Part shown: piece by piece, positions 1-7,266 of the stretch
How positions within the stretch are numbered: the first letter of the stretch is position 1
Layout: each line of letters opens with the position of its first letter
NCBI GenBank assembly: GCA_965238125.1
Contig: OZ250179.1
Coordinates: 2,728,001-2,792,000, forward strand
Source of the DNA: UBA6623 sp965238125
Lineage (GTDB): Bacteria; Acidobacteriota; Terriglobia; Bryobacterales; UBA6623
DNA: 64,000 bases
Direction of reading: 5' to 3'
The notes under the pieces: model-generated
The model's input: only the letters and a program-made list of their open reading frames with translations
What the model was told of the DNA's origin: nothing
The model's database searches: none
Made by a program: the position numbers and the translations under genes

Positions 1-146
1 AGGACCCCTGGCATGTGTCGGACTTGCACGCTACCATCCTTCATCTGATGGGGCTCGATCACACCAAACTCACCTATTTCTCCCAAGGCCTCGACCAACG
101 ACTCACCGGCGTCCGAGGCGAGGTGATTCGTAAAGCACTCGCCTGA
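1..146 (+). CDS. DUF1501 family protein, C-terminal end (partial)
   Basis: The window opens inside a plus-strand reading frame whose codons run from base 3 to a TGA at 144-146. The 47 visible residues include [14 protein letters not shown] and a tail [14 protein letters not shown]. This is the characteristic ending of DUF1501 proteins, sulfatase-fold secreted proteins common in Planctomycetes and Acidobacteria and usually encoded beside DUF1553/PSCyt cytochrome genes. The conserved [14 protein letters not shown] motif holds the last metal-site region of the alkaline-phosphatase-like fold. Function is unproven in the family. The 5' part lies outside the window, so intactness cannot be judged. 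Confidence 0.7.
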   Translation, partial: DPWHVSDLHATILHLMGLDHTKLTYFSQGLDQRLTGVRGEVIRKALA

Positions 147-262
147 GCCGGCGCCGCGGACCGCGAATTCGAGCGGGCTTCGCTGACTGAAGAAGGTGAC
201 GCGTGTTTGCTGAAAGGGAGAGCCCCCCCCGCGGACGTCAGGGGCAACGTCGCCTTGGGGTC

Positions 263-274
263 ATTGACTTGACA
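263..274. repeat. IS-end-like 12-mer ATTGACTTGACA
   Basis: Read on the minus strand this is TGTCAAGTCAAT. It matches a site at 7099-7110 exactly and resembles the ends of the two short elements at 962-1070 and 5729-5815 (TGTCAAGTTAAC). It lies just downstream of a truncated propeller gene and is probably a relict mobile-element end. Confidence 0.35.
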
Positions 275-322
275 TTGCCTGTCACCGCCCTAGTTGGGGT
301 ATTTGACCAACTCCGCCGGCCA

Positions 323-905
323 TTACATCGTGGGCTCTGAGGTTTCCGGTCCAGGCGACCCGCTAATCTCTCCGAAGCAGTAGAGGTTCTGGTGAGTGCG
401 TACGTAGAGACGACCGTCGGCGATCGCCGGGGTCGCGCTGCGTCGGCGCCGCCCTCGTCGAGCGCCAAGCTGTGCAGCACTTCCCATTCGCCCCCGGCCT
501 TCACCACGGTGAGCGTGCCGTCCATGTCCAGGAAGAACAGCTTGCCGTCGGCGGCGACCGGAGACGCGCGGTAGGCGCCCATCGCCCGCGGCAGCCGCGC
601 TTGTTTGAGAATTTCTCCCGTCGCGGCGTCGATGCTTGACAGAATACCCGCGTCGCGCACCGAGTAGATCACGCCCTCATACAGCAGCGGGGACGGCACA
701 TTCCCTATCCTTCGCTGTTGAGCCCATTCCACGTTTTCCAAAGCAGATTTTCGCCAAGCGAGGGCCGCTCAACGATACGTCCCGCGGCCACGCCCGCGGC
801 GTTCGGCCCCCGAAAGCGCGTCCAGTCGGCGCCAAACAATATAGAGGCCGGCAGCAATACGGAAAGCAGCACCCACCAAAGCATCATCTCGGGCCATTCT
901 AACAA
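323..905 (-). pseudogene. PQQ-binding-like beta-propeller repeat protein, decayed
   Basis: Two minus-strand pieces belong to one outer-membrane or periplasmic propeller protein. The first (905 to about 740) starts with a signal-peptide-like stretch WWVLLSVLLPASILFGA followed by DWTRFRGPNAAG, the standard opening of Acidobacteria/Planctomycetes PQQ-like propeller proteins. The second (about 741 to 445) carries blades such as VPSPLLYEGVIYSVRDAG and ASPVAADGKLFFLDMDGT. After a frameshift near 445 the true ending ATPAIADGRLYVRTHQNLYCFG continues to a TAA at 323-325. Family members are about 400 residues; here the middle (roughly 200 residues or more) is deleted at about 741, where the frame also changes. 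It is therefore a pseudogene with at least two lesions. Confidence 0.75.
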
Positions 906-1242
906 TCGCGAGGCCGGGCTCGATGGGGTATTCGGCGAGGTCGGATTCCTTCGACCGGCCTTGTCAACTTAACCGGCAGCCGAGGGACCAAGCCGTCGCA
1001 TCGGGCATCAAGCGAGATCTCGCTATCCATATCTTGAGGCTGTCTCAGCTTGTGACGCGTTAACTTGACAATGCTGCGGGCCGGACTGCGACGATGTTGT
1101 CGGATTACATATCCCGCAGGCGGAACTTCGACCCGAGCGGTATCGCAAGAAGAACGGGTCGGCGGTTCCGCCTACTGTGAGCGCCGTCCACACGTCATGG
1201 GAATATAGGTAGCGCTGGAGAAACAAAAACCAGGAGGCTCGT
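906..1242. other. Intergenic stretch with short TIR element
   Basis: No gene is seen. The stretch is dominated by a repeat (941-1089) shared with 5709-5833. Just before the next gene there is a good Shine-Dalgarno, AGGAGG at 1232-1237, spaced 5 bases from the ATG at 1243. Confidence 0.6.
941..1089. repeat. Short non-coding element, copy A (109-bp core with 12-bp inverted ends)
   Basis: The core 962-1070 begins TGTCAACTTAAC and ends GTTAACTTGACA, which are 12-bp inverted repeats with one mismatch. It contains the perfect palindrome AGCGAGATCTCGCT. A second copy at 5729-5815 is the same apart from a 22-bp stretch present only here and a few substitutions. About 20 bp of flanking sequence on each side is also shared, so either the element is larger than the inverted repeats suggest or a segment was duplicated. 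There is no coding capacity. It resembles a MITE or IS relic. Confidence 0.6.
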
Positions 1243-2298
1243 ATGCCCTCGAAGATGTATCGCGAAACCCGCCCTCGTTGGTCCCGAATGGTCTCGGTTT
1301 GCGGTGTGTGCCTGACCACCGTGCTGCTTGCCTTTGCGTGCTCGGCACCCCTTCGGTACGACCTTATCCTCCGCAACGGAACGATCTACGACGGCAGCGG
1401 GGCAAAGCCTATCGTTGGAGATCTAGCAATCCAGAATGACGAGATCGTCGCCATCGGTGATCTTTCCTCGGCCGCAGGCACATCAGAAATCGATGTCCAG
1501 GGACTAGCCGTCGCTCCCGGCTTCGTGAACATGATGTGCTGGCATTCGATTTCATAATGGATGTCACCCTGGTCCGCACGCATCCGCTTCTTCATCGCGT
1601 CGTTGAAGCTTGACGAAGCGATAGCAAAGATCGAGACAGCCCGCGCCGAGGGCCTGCGGATTACCGCCGACGCTTACCCTTACACGGCCGGTTCCACAGG
1701 CCTCAACGCCGCCATCCCGCCATGGGTGCAGGAGGGCGGTTTCGATGCCTCTGTCGCTCGCATGAAAGATCCCGCCACGCGAAAGCGCATCGCGCGCGAG
1801 ATGCTTGAAAAAAGCGACGAGTGGGAGAACATGTATCTCGGCGCCAGCTCGCCCAAGATCATCCGACAGAAACTCGCCTTGCCTTGGGTGAGCTTTTGTT
1901 CCGACTCCCCCTCGCTTGCCGCCGAGGGCGTTTTCTTGAAATCGAGCACTCACCCGCGCGCCTACGGCAGCTTCGCGCGGCTGCTGGGCAAGTATGTGCG
2001 GGAAGAGAAGGTGATGCCGCTGGAGGAGGCGATTCGGAAGCTATCCGCGCTGCCCTGTCAAAACCTCAAGATCGACCGCCGTGGAATGCTCAAGGCCGGC
2101 TACCATGCGGACGTCGTGGTTTTTGACCCCGCGCAGATTCAAGACCACGCTACGTTCGCGAAACCGCACCAATACGCCACGGGCATGGTTCACGTCTTTG
2201 TCAACGGCGCGCACGTATTGTAGAACGGCGAACATAGCGGCGCCAAACCGGGAAGGTTCGTGCGCGGACCGGGCTGGAAGAGTCGACAAGAGCCGTAA
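1243..2298 (+). pseudogene. N-acyl-D-amino-acid deacylase (D-aminoacylase, amidohydrolase superfamily), decayed
   Basis: The 5' piece (1243-1557) has a lipoprotein-type signal (LAFAC) and the amidohydrolase opening YDLILRNGTIYDGSG, running to GLAVAPGFV. The 3' piece (1561-2298) has ITADAYPYTAGSTGLNAAIP, LPWVSFCSDSPSLAAEGVF and the end HADVVVFDPA...HVFVNG. Members are about 530 residues. Missing are the HxH metal site after PGFV, the central barrel, and a further segment before LPWVSF. In addition, a TAG at 2221-2223 interrupts the frame, which then continues NGEHSGAKPGRFVRGPGW to a TAA at 2296-2298. Two deletions, a frame change and a nonsense codon make this a clear pseudogene. The intact enzyme would hydrolyse N-acyl-D-amino acids. 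Confidence 0.85.
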
Positions 2299-2405
2299 TA
2301 CCGGCGAGCGGATGGATCGCGGCTCGCTGGTTGCCGCAAACACCCGTCGGGCCCGGCAAGCCCGTCCGCGCTGCGGCCTGCGCGGCCGACGGGGCGCGCC
2401 CTCGC

Positions 2406-3553
2406 TCAAAGCTTGATCCAGCACCATGGTTTCGAATACGGCACGCGGCTCATGCGATAACTGGATTTGATCGCCGTGACAACCGTGTCGCTCCAGTTGA
2501 AGCCGCACCCGTTTTCGGGATCGAACAACCCGGGCTCCTGGGAAAAGCACATGTTGCGCTCGAGCATCGTGTAGTCGCCCAGGGCAAGGTAGGGCGCCTG
2601 ATGGCCTTCAACCCCCGCGCCGTGGGCGGGCCGGTGGTAGATGTATTTCTCGACCCCGTTCTTGACCTGAACCTGGTGAATCGCGTAGGCCACGCTCGAG
2701 CAGGTAACGCCCTTTTTTTGCAGTTCCACCTGCATGTCGCAACACTGTTGACTGACCTCCCAAAGCCGGCGCATATGGGGATCAAACTCGCCCGCCGAGT
2801 CGGCGATGATGAACATGCGGTAGTTCTCGTGGCCGTAACCGCCGATCGCGGCTTTCCCGGAAATCTGCAGCGACGTATTACGGCCGATGCGGCTGTAATA
2901 GGGCTGATTGGGATGCGGATACGCGGTGACAGCCCCGGCGCGTACCCCCAAGCGAATTCCCGACTCGACGCCGTGATGGGGCGTGCCACCGGCCAGGTTC
3001 AGATCCCTGTAGAGGATGTCGTTGATCCACAGCTCGGTCGCCGTCTTGACCTCGAAATCGGTGACATCCGTGCCGTGCGTGAGGATATAGTCGCGAGCGA
3101 AGGCGTGAGCGCGATCGAAATACAGGTAGGCCCGCCGCCATAGAGCGAGCTCTTCCGCAGTCTTCACCATGCGCATGTGGAGCAGGATGTCGGAGACATC
3201 GACGAATTCGAAACCGGGTAGCACTTCCTTTGCCTTCGCGGTTTCGCTGGGAACCATTTCCCCGTCGATACCGATTTTGGTTCCTTGAATGCCATGCTTC
3301 TTGATGCCGCGCAGCATGTGCTTGAACAAGTCGATGTGCCGACCTTGCTGCACTTTACCTTGGTGCGGAAAGGCCCCTTCAGCGTGGTGATAATCGAAAT
3401 ACATCAGCCCGCCGCCGAACCACCAGGTGCGCACCAGATCGCGGTCGAGCGCGGGATAGAAGAACCACGGGTCGGCGTCGTCCTTATTCATGAAGGTGGC
3501 TTCGGGACGCTCGGTGGTGGTGTGCCAGTAACCGGTCAGATAGATGGTGTTGA
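2406..3553 (-). pseudogene. M24/creatinase-fold peptidase, C-terminal part (split by IS1380)
   Basis: This is the 3' four fifths of a gene whose 5' part lies beyond the IS at 5220-5540. Removing 3554-5219 and one GTTGA copy restores a 487-residue frame across VRDPLNTIYL. The C-terminal pita-bread domain is recognisable (HGAGVEGHQ, MCFSQEPGLFDPENG). Three of the five usual M24 metal ligands are absent: the DxG position reads ISG, the second Asp reads Glu (HENYRMF) and the last Glu reads Ser (WSDTVV). His and one Glu remain. The product may therefore be a non-metal, creatinase-like hydrolase rather than an aminopeptidase. As it stands the gene is interrupted; the 3' piece has no evident start of its own. 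Confidence 0.8.
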
Positions 3554-5219
3554 CCCGCATTTTCAATTTGATGTATGAGCTTCAGACCATCCAGCGACCT
3601 TCAGCGTCTTTATTGATAGGGGCTAGAGCCCGATAAGGACGCCATGGAGGTCAACACCCGATGGGTGAAAAAGAAAACAAGCCGTTTCAGCTCACGTTCA
3701 ATGGATTTCTCAAAGTCGATTTCCAAGGATCGCGAGTCACCTCGGATGGCGGTCTGATTCTCGTTCGCGAACTGGATGAACGACTCGGACTCGGGAAGCT
3801 GATCGACGAGCATCTCAGCGACTCGCGACAAGGCTTGAACAAGAAGTTCGCGCTGGCCGATCTGCTGCGGCAGTCGGTCTACAGCCGACTCGCTGGCTAC
3901 GAGGACCTCAATGACGCCGTTCGAGTATCCGCCGATCCGACCTTTCGCTTGATCGGCTCGAAGAGGAACTGGGATCGCGGAGCAGCCTTGACCTCGACGC
4001 TGCATGGCTTCGAGACGGAGATGCTGGCGAGCGAAGAGAACTTGCTGGGGCTGATGGCAGTGAACCGGGAGCTGGTCGCGCAAGCCGAAGCTCCCGACGG
4101 TTCAGACCGCGTGGTGCTCGACATGGACTCCACGGAGAGCCCCGTCCACGGCCAACAGGAAGGCAGTGCCTACAACGGCCATTTTGAGTCCCTCTGCTAT
4201 CACCCGCTGTTGCTGTTCAACCAGCACGGCGACTGCCTAGGCGCGAAGCTGCGTCCCGGCAACGTGCACAGCGCCGAGGACTGGGACGAGCTGCTACTGC
4301 CGGAGATCGAACGACAACAGGCGGAGGGCAAACAGGTGACGTTCCGCGCCGACGCCGCCTTCGCCAAGCCCGAGATCTACGAGGCGATGGAGGAGCGCGG
4401 CGTGGACTACGTGATTCGCATCCCGGCGAACAAGAGCCTGGAGCTGGAGATCGAGGACATCCTGTTTCGGCCACCGGGCAGGCCGAACGCCAAGCCCCTA
4501 GTGCGCTACAAGAGTTTTCGCTATCAGGCCGAGAGCTGGTCGAAGGCAAGGCGAGTTGTCGCCAAGGTCGAGCATCACCAGGGCGAACTATTCCCGCGCG
4601 TCGGATTTGTCGTGACGAGCATGAGCTTGCCGAGCCGCTCGGTCGTGCGGTTCTACAACAAGCGCGGCACGGCGGAGCAGTGGATCAAAGAAGGCAAACA
4701 GGCCACGCACTGGACCCGCTTGTCGTGTCACCGCTTCCGAGCCAACGAGGTACGGCTGCAACTCAGCGTGCCGGCCTACAACCTGGGCAACCTGTGGCGG
4801 CGGCTAGGGCTGCCGCAGCGAATCAAAAGCTGGTCGCTAACGAGTTTGCAACACAGGTTGATGAAGACCGGCGGTCGGCTGGTCAAGCATGCTCGCTACT
4901 ACTGGTTGCTGCTGGCGGAGGGGCATCTGAACCGGCGGCTGTTCGGTGACATGCTGCATAGGATCTGGGCGCTGCCTGTGCCGGGTGGGTAGCGTTGCCC
5001 GGGCGAGGATCAACAGTTTTTGGCTCCAAAAAGGTTTCGCAGGGAGCAGTGTCGGCCGGAGCGCCGTTCAGTCCGCTCAATCAACGTCTGTGAGCGGACG
5101 GACGAGCCCTGGCGCCTACCGGCGGAGGTGATGTGCAGGGTTCAGCGCGAAAAGACGTGGTATTCGGCGCAGCGGGGGTGTATCCTGTGACCGTGCCAGG
5201 GCCAAAATGGAAATCCTGG
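3554..5219 (+). mobile_element. IS1380-family insertion sequence, copy 1 (1,666 bp)
   Basis: The ends are imperfect inverted repeats: the left end starts CCCGCATTTTCAATTTG and the right end, read inward, starts CCAGGATTTCCATTTTG (13 of 17 match). The element is flanked by the exact 5-bp duplication GTTGA (3549-3553 and 5220-5224). It carries one intact transposase gene and a conserved non-coding right arm (about 230 bp). It disrupts the M24 gene. Copy 2 (36354-38019) has exactly the same length, so the movement appears recent. Confidence 0.9.
3661..4992 (+). CDS. IS1380-family transposase
   Basis: A 443-residue DDE transposase of the IS1380 family. Catalytic acidic residues are visible in DMDST (about residue 157), FRADAAF (about 231) and EQWIKEGK (about 342), the last being the YK-R-xxxE-xxIKEGK-type signature of this family. 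The start ATG at 3661 follows directly on the conserved left arm and matches copies 2 and 3. It differs from copy 2 by only two residues that I can see (FALADLL versus FPLADLL, PAYN versus LAYN). Full length for the family and probably active. Confidence 0.93.
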   Translation: MGEKENKPFQLTFNGFLKVDFQGSRVTSDGGLILVRELDERLGLGKLIDEHLSDSRQGLNKKFALADLLRQSVYSRLAGYEDLNDAVRVSADPTFRLIGSKRNWDRGAALTSTLHGFETEMLASEENLLGLMAVNRELVAQAEAPDGSDRVVLDMDSTESPVHGQQEGSAYNGHFESLCYHPLLLFNQHGDCLGAKLRPGNVHSAEDWDELLLPEIERQQAEGKQVTFRADAAFAKPEIYEAMEERGVDYVIRIPANKSLELEIEDILFRPPGRPNAKPLVRYKSFRYQAESWSKARRVVAKVEHHQGELFPRVGFVVTSMSLPSRSVVRFYNKRGTAEQWIKEGKQATHWTRLSCHRFRANEVRLQLSVPAYNLGNLWRRLGLPQRIKSWSLTSLQHRLMKTGGRLVKHARYYWLLLAEGHLNRRLFGDMLHRIWALPVPGG

Positions 5220-5540
5220 GTTGAGCGGGTCGCGGACCAGGAAAGCTTCTACGCCTCTCTCGGCCAGTCTTTCCTTGAAGCGCGCCACGGTCCGTTTGTT
5301 CCACTCGAGCGGCAAGCGATCGTAGGCGGCGGGTTCGGGCGGCCCCTCGGCGTCCGCCTCCACCGGGAGCAGCAGCTTCTCGCTTTCGCCCGAGGCTTGG
5401 CGACCCACTTCATCGATCAGCGAAGGGGAGCTCTGTTGCGCGGCGACCTTGTCGACGCGCGAGAGGAAGCCGGCGCCGAAGAGCGCCCAGCTCGATCCGG
5501 CGAGAACGTCGCGCCGGTTTCGAATCATCTTCTTTTTCAT
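5220..5540 (-). pseudogene. M24/creatinase-fold peptidase, N-terminal part with Tat signal (split by IS1380)
   Basis: The start is the ATG at 5538-5540, preceded by AAGGAG. The 107 codons open MKKKMIRNRRDVLAGSSWAL, a twin-arginine export signal with a hydrophobic core (ALFGAGFL), and run to VRDPLN at the IS junction. The piece joins perfectly to the 2406-3553 segment after excision of the IS and one 5-bp target copy. The intact protein would be exported folded to the periplasm. If translated now, the frame reads a few dozen codons into the IS right arm. Confidence 0.8.
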
Positions 5541-5964
5541 GGCCGGCTCCTTGGAAGAGGCTGAAAAACGGGCCGGAACAGCGAGAAAAGCGCCGACAGC
5601 GCCGTGGTTCCGTCTTGTGGAAATCTTACCACCCCCTCGAACCAAAGCGGGGTTCCCGTTGCGGTCTCTTGGCGCGCCGACAGTCTTGGTTTCGGAACAA
5701 CCGCGGATCGGATTCCTTCGACCGGCCTTGTGAACTTAACCGGCAGCCGAGGGACCAAGCCGTCGCATCGGGCATCAAGCGAGATCTCGCTAGCTTGTGA
5801 TGCGTTAACTTGACAATGCCGCGGGCCGGACTGGGGAGAGGAGGCTGGCGGCCAACGCCAAGAGAGATCTTGTCGTCGACGATCGTTTTGCCAAACGCGG
5901 CGAGACCCGTACGGTTTAGGCTCTAGCGTGCTGGTTCCTCGGCTGGCCGCGCGCTCTTCGCTTA
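5541..5964. other. Intergenic stretch with short element copy B
   Basis: No gene is supported. It holds repeat copy B (5709-5833) and about 130 bp of unassigned sequence before the IS630 left end. The long minus-strand open frame crossing it is a GC-rich shadow of the transposase. Confidence 0.55.
5709..5833. repeat. Short non-coding element, copy B (87-bp core)
   Basis: The core 5729-5815 runs from TGTGAACTTAAC to GTTAACTTGACA and contains the same AGCGAGATCTCGCT palindrome as copy A at 962-1070, but lacks 22 bp found there. The shared sequence extends about 20 bp beyond each terminal repeat. Same orientation as copy A. Confidence 0.6.
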
Positions 5965-6019
5965 TTGAGTCTCGCAAAATAAAGTGACACTTTTTTGGGG
6001 TACGTACGTCTTTGTATGT

Positions 6020-7035
6020 ATGGGAAATACAAAAGGCGTACGGCGGGATTTCGAGGCCCTGGAGAAGCGCCGTTTCAAAGCGATCCGGTTGGTCGAGCAA
6101 GGCTGTAGTCAGTCCGAGACAGCGAGGCGATTGAAGGTCGCGCGGCAAAGCGTCAGCGAGTGGCTGCGACGATACCGGCGTGACGGCGAAGCCGGGTTGC
6201 GCCAGGCCGGCCGCGCCGGCCGTAAGCCGCTGTTGGACGCCGCGCAGCTCGAACGCCTCGAGGCGTTGCTGCTGGAAGGCCCCGAGGCGCACGGCTTCCC
6301 GACGCCGCTGTGGAGCTGTCCGCGGGTCGCTCGTCTGATCGGAGACGAGTTCGGCGTGCGCTATCACGAGGGCCATGTCTGGAAGATCCTGCGGGCGCTC
6401 GGTTGGAGCCCGCAACGGCCCGTCGGCAAAGCGCGGGAGCGCAACGAAGAGGCCATCCGCGGCTGGCAGCGCAAGACTTGGCCGGCCATTAAAAAAAAGC
6501 CCGCAAAGAAGAACGTACGATCGTCTTCATCGACGAAAGCGGATTGAGTCAGAAGCCGCATCGTTGCCGCACCTGGGCGCCGCGCGGCGAGACACCGGTG
6601 TTGGAGTTCAACTTCAACTGGGACAAGCTGTCGGTGTCGGCCGGGCTGACGTTGCGCAACTTTTACTTCCGGCTCTATCCCGGCGCGATCGGCGAGCTGG
6701 AGGTCATCGACTTCCTGAAGGCTTTGGTGCGCCACATCGACGGCCCACTGCTGATCGTCTGGGACCGGCTGCCGGCGCACCGCAGCCGCCTGGTGCGGGA
6801 GTTCATCCAGCTCTCCGAGGATCACATCGCAACGGAGTACTTGCCGCCCTATGCGCCGGAGTTGAACCCGGTGGAATACATTTGGGCGTACTGGAAGCAG
6901 CACGAGTTGCCCAACGTCTGCCCGAAGGACTACTGGGAACTCGACGAGCGCGCCCGCAAAGCGCTGCGGCGAATGCGCCGCAAACCGCGCTTGATTACCG
7001 CTTTCTGGAAACAGTCTTCTCTTTGTCTCGATTGA
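6020..7035 (+). CDS. IS630-family transposase, expressed through -1 frameshift
   Basis: Frame 1 runs from ATG 6020 (a GTG at 5984 is an in-frame alternative) to TGA at 6547. It encodes an HTH_29/winged-helix region (CSQSETARRLKVARQSVSEW) and the linker. Frame -1 overlaps and runs to 7035; after the A8 run it reads TIVFIDESGLSQKP (first catalytic Asp), then LLIVWDRLPAHRS (second Asp) and YAPELNPVEYIWAYWK (third acidic residue, Glu). Only a -1 shift or one-base transcript slippage at 6491-6498 joins the DNA-binding and DDE halves into a full-length product of about 338 residues. Both copies in the window share the arrangement, so it is a feature of the element and not decay. Confidence 0.85.
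6491..6498 (+). promoter_or_regulatory. A8 slippery run for transposase frameshifting
   Basis: Eight consecutive A bases precede GCCC in the ORF A frame (AAA AAA AAG CCC). Continuing in -1 gives GCC CGC AAA GAA and the catalytic domain. The run is conserved at 13915-13922 in copy 2. Confidence 0.7.
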
Positions 7036-7098
7036 CAGTATATTATGCGAGATTCAGTAGGTGTTCGAGCTGCCGACAACTGAAACTATCGCGTGCTC

Positions 7099-7110
7099 AT
7101 TGACTTGACA
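7099..7110. repeat. IS-end-like 12-mer ATTGACTTGACA
   Basis: Identical to 263-274 and similar to the inner ends at 1059-1070 and 5804-5815. It lies 40 bp right of IS630 copy 1. Probably a remnant of an older mobile-element end. Confidence 0.35.
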
Positions 7111-7266
7111 ATGCGTTCTCCACCGATACGTTCCGCACCCGCCAATCTCCTGAAAGCGGCGTAGTCCGGATCGCCTCCCCACCCGTTATCCCGCGGCGGT
7201 ACAATTCCCTAAGATGGGAGCTGATCACGCAAGGGTGCAGCGACAAGAGACGAGAGGAGTGGAGAC

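Larger units (their letters stand above)
5965..7057 (+). mobile_element. IS630-family insertion sequence, copy 1 (1,093 bp)
   Basis: The terminal inverted repeats are TTGAGTCTCGCAAAATA and, read inward from the right, CTGAATCTCGCATAATA. The element is flanked by TA on both sides (5963-5964 and 7058-7059), the TA target duplication typical of IS630/Tc1-mariner elements. It encodes a transposase in two overlapping frames joined at an A8 run. Copy 2 (13389-14481) is the same length and nearly identical. Confidence 0.9.

Noticed and set aside
2331..3143. 270-codon plus-strand open frame opposite the M24 gene
   Set aside because: Antisense shadow; the minus strand encodes the recognisable pita-bread fold.
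5537..6415. 292-codon minus-strand open frame spanning the M24 start, repeat B and the IS630 left part
   Set aside because: It crosses unrelated elements (IS end, repeat, host gene) and a shorter twin appears opposite the second IS630 copy, so it is produced by high GC.
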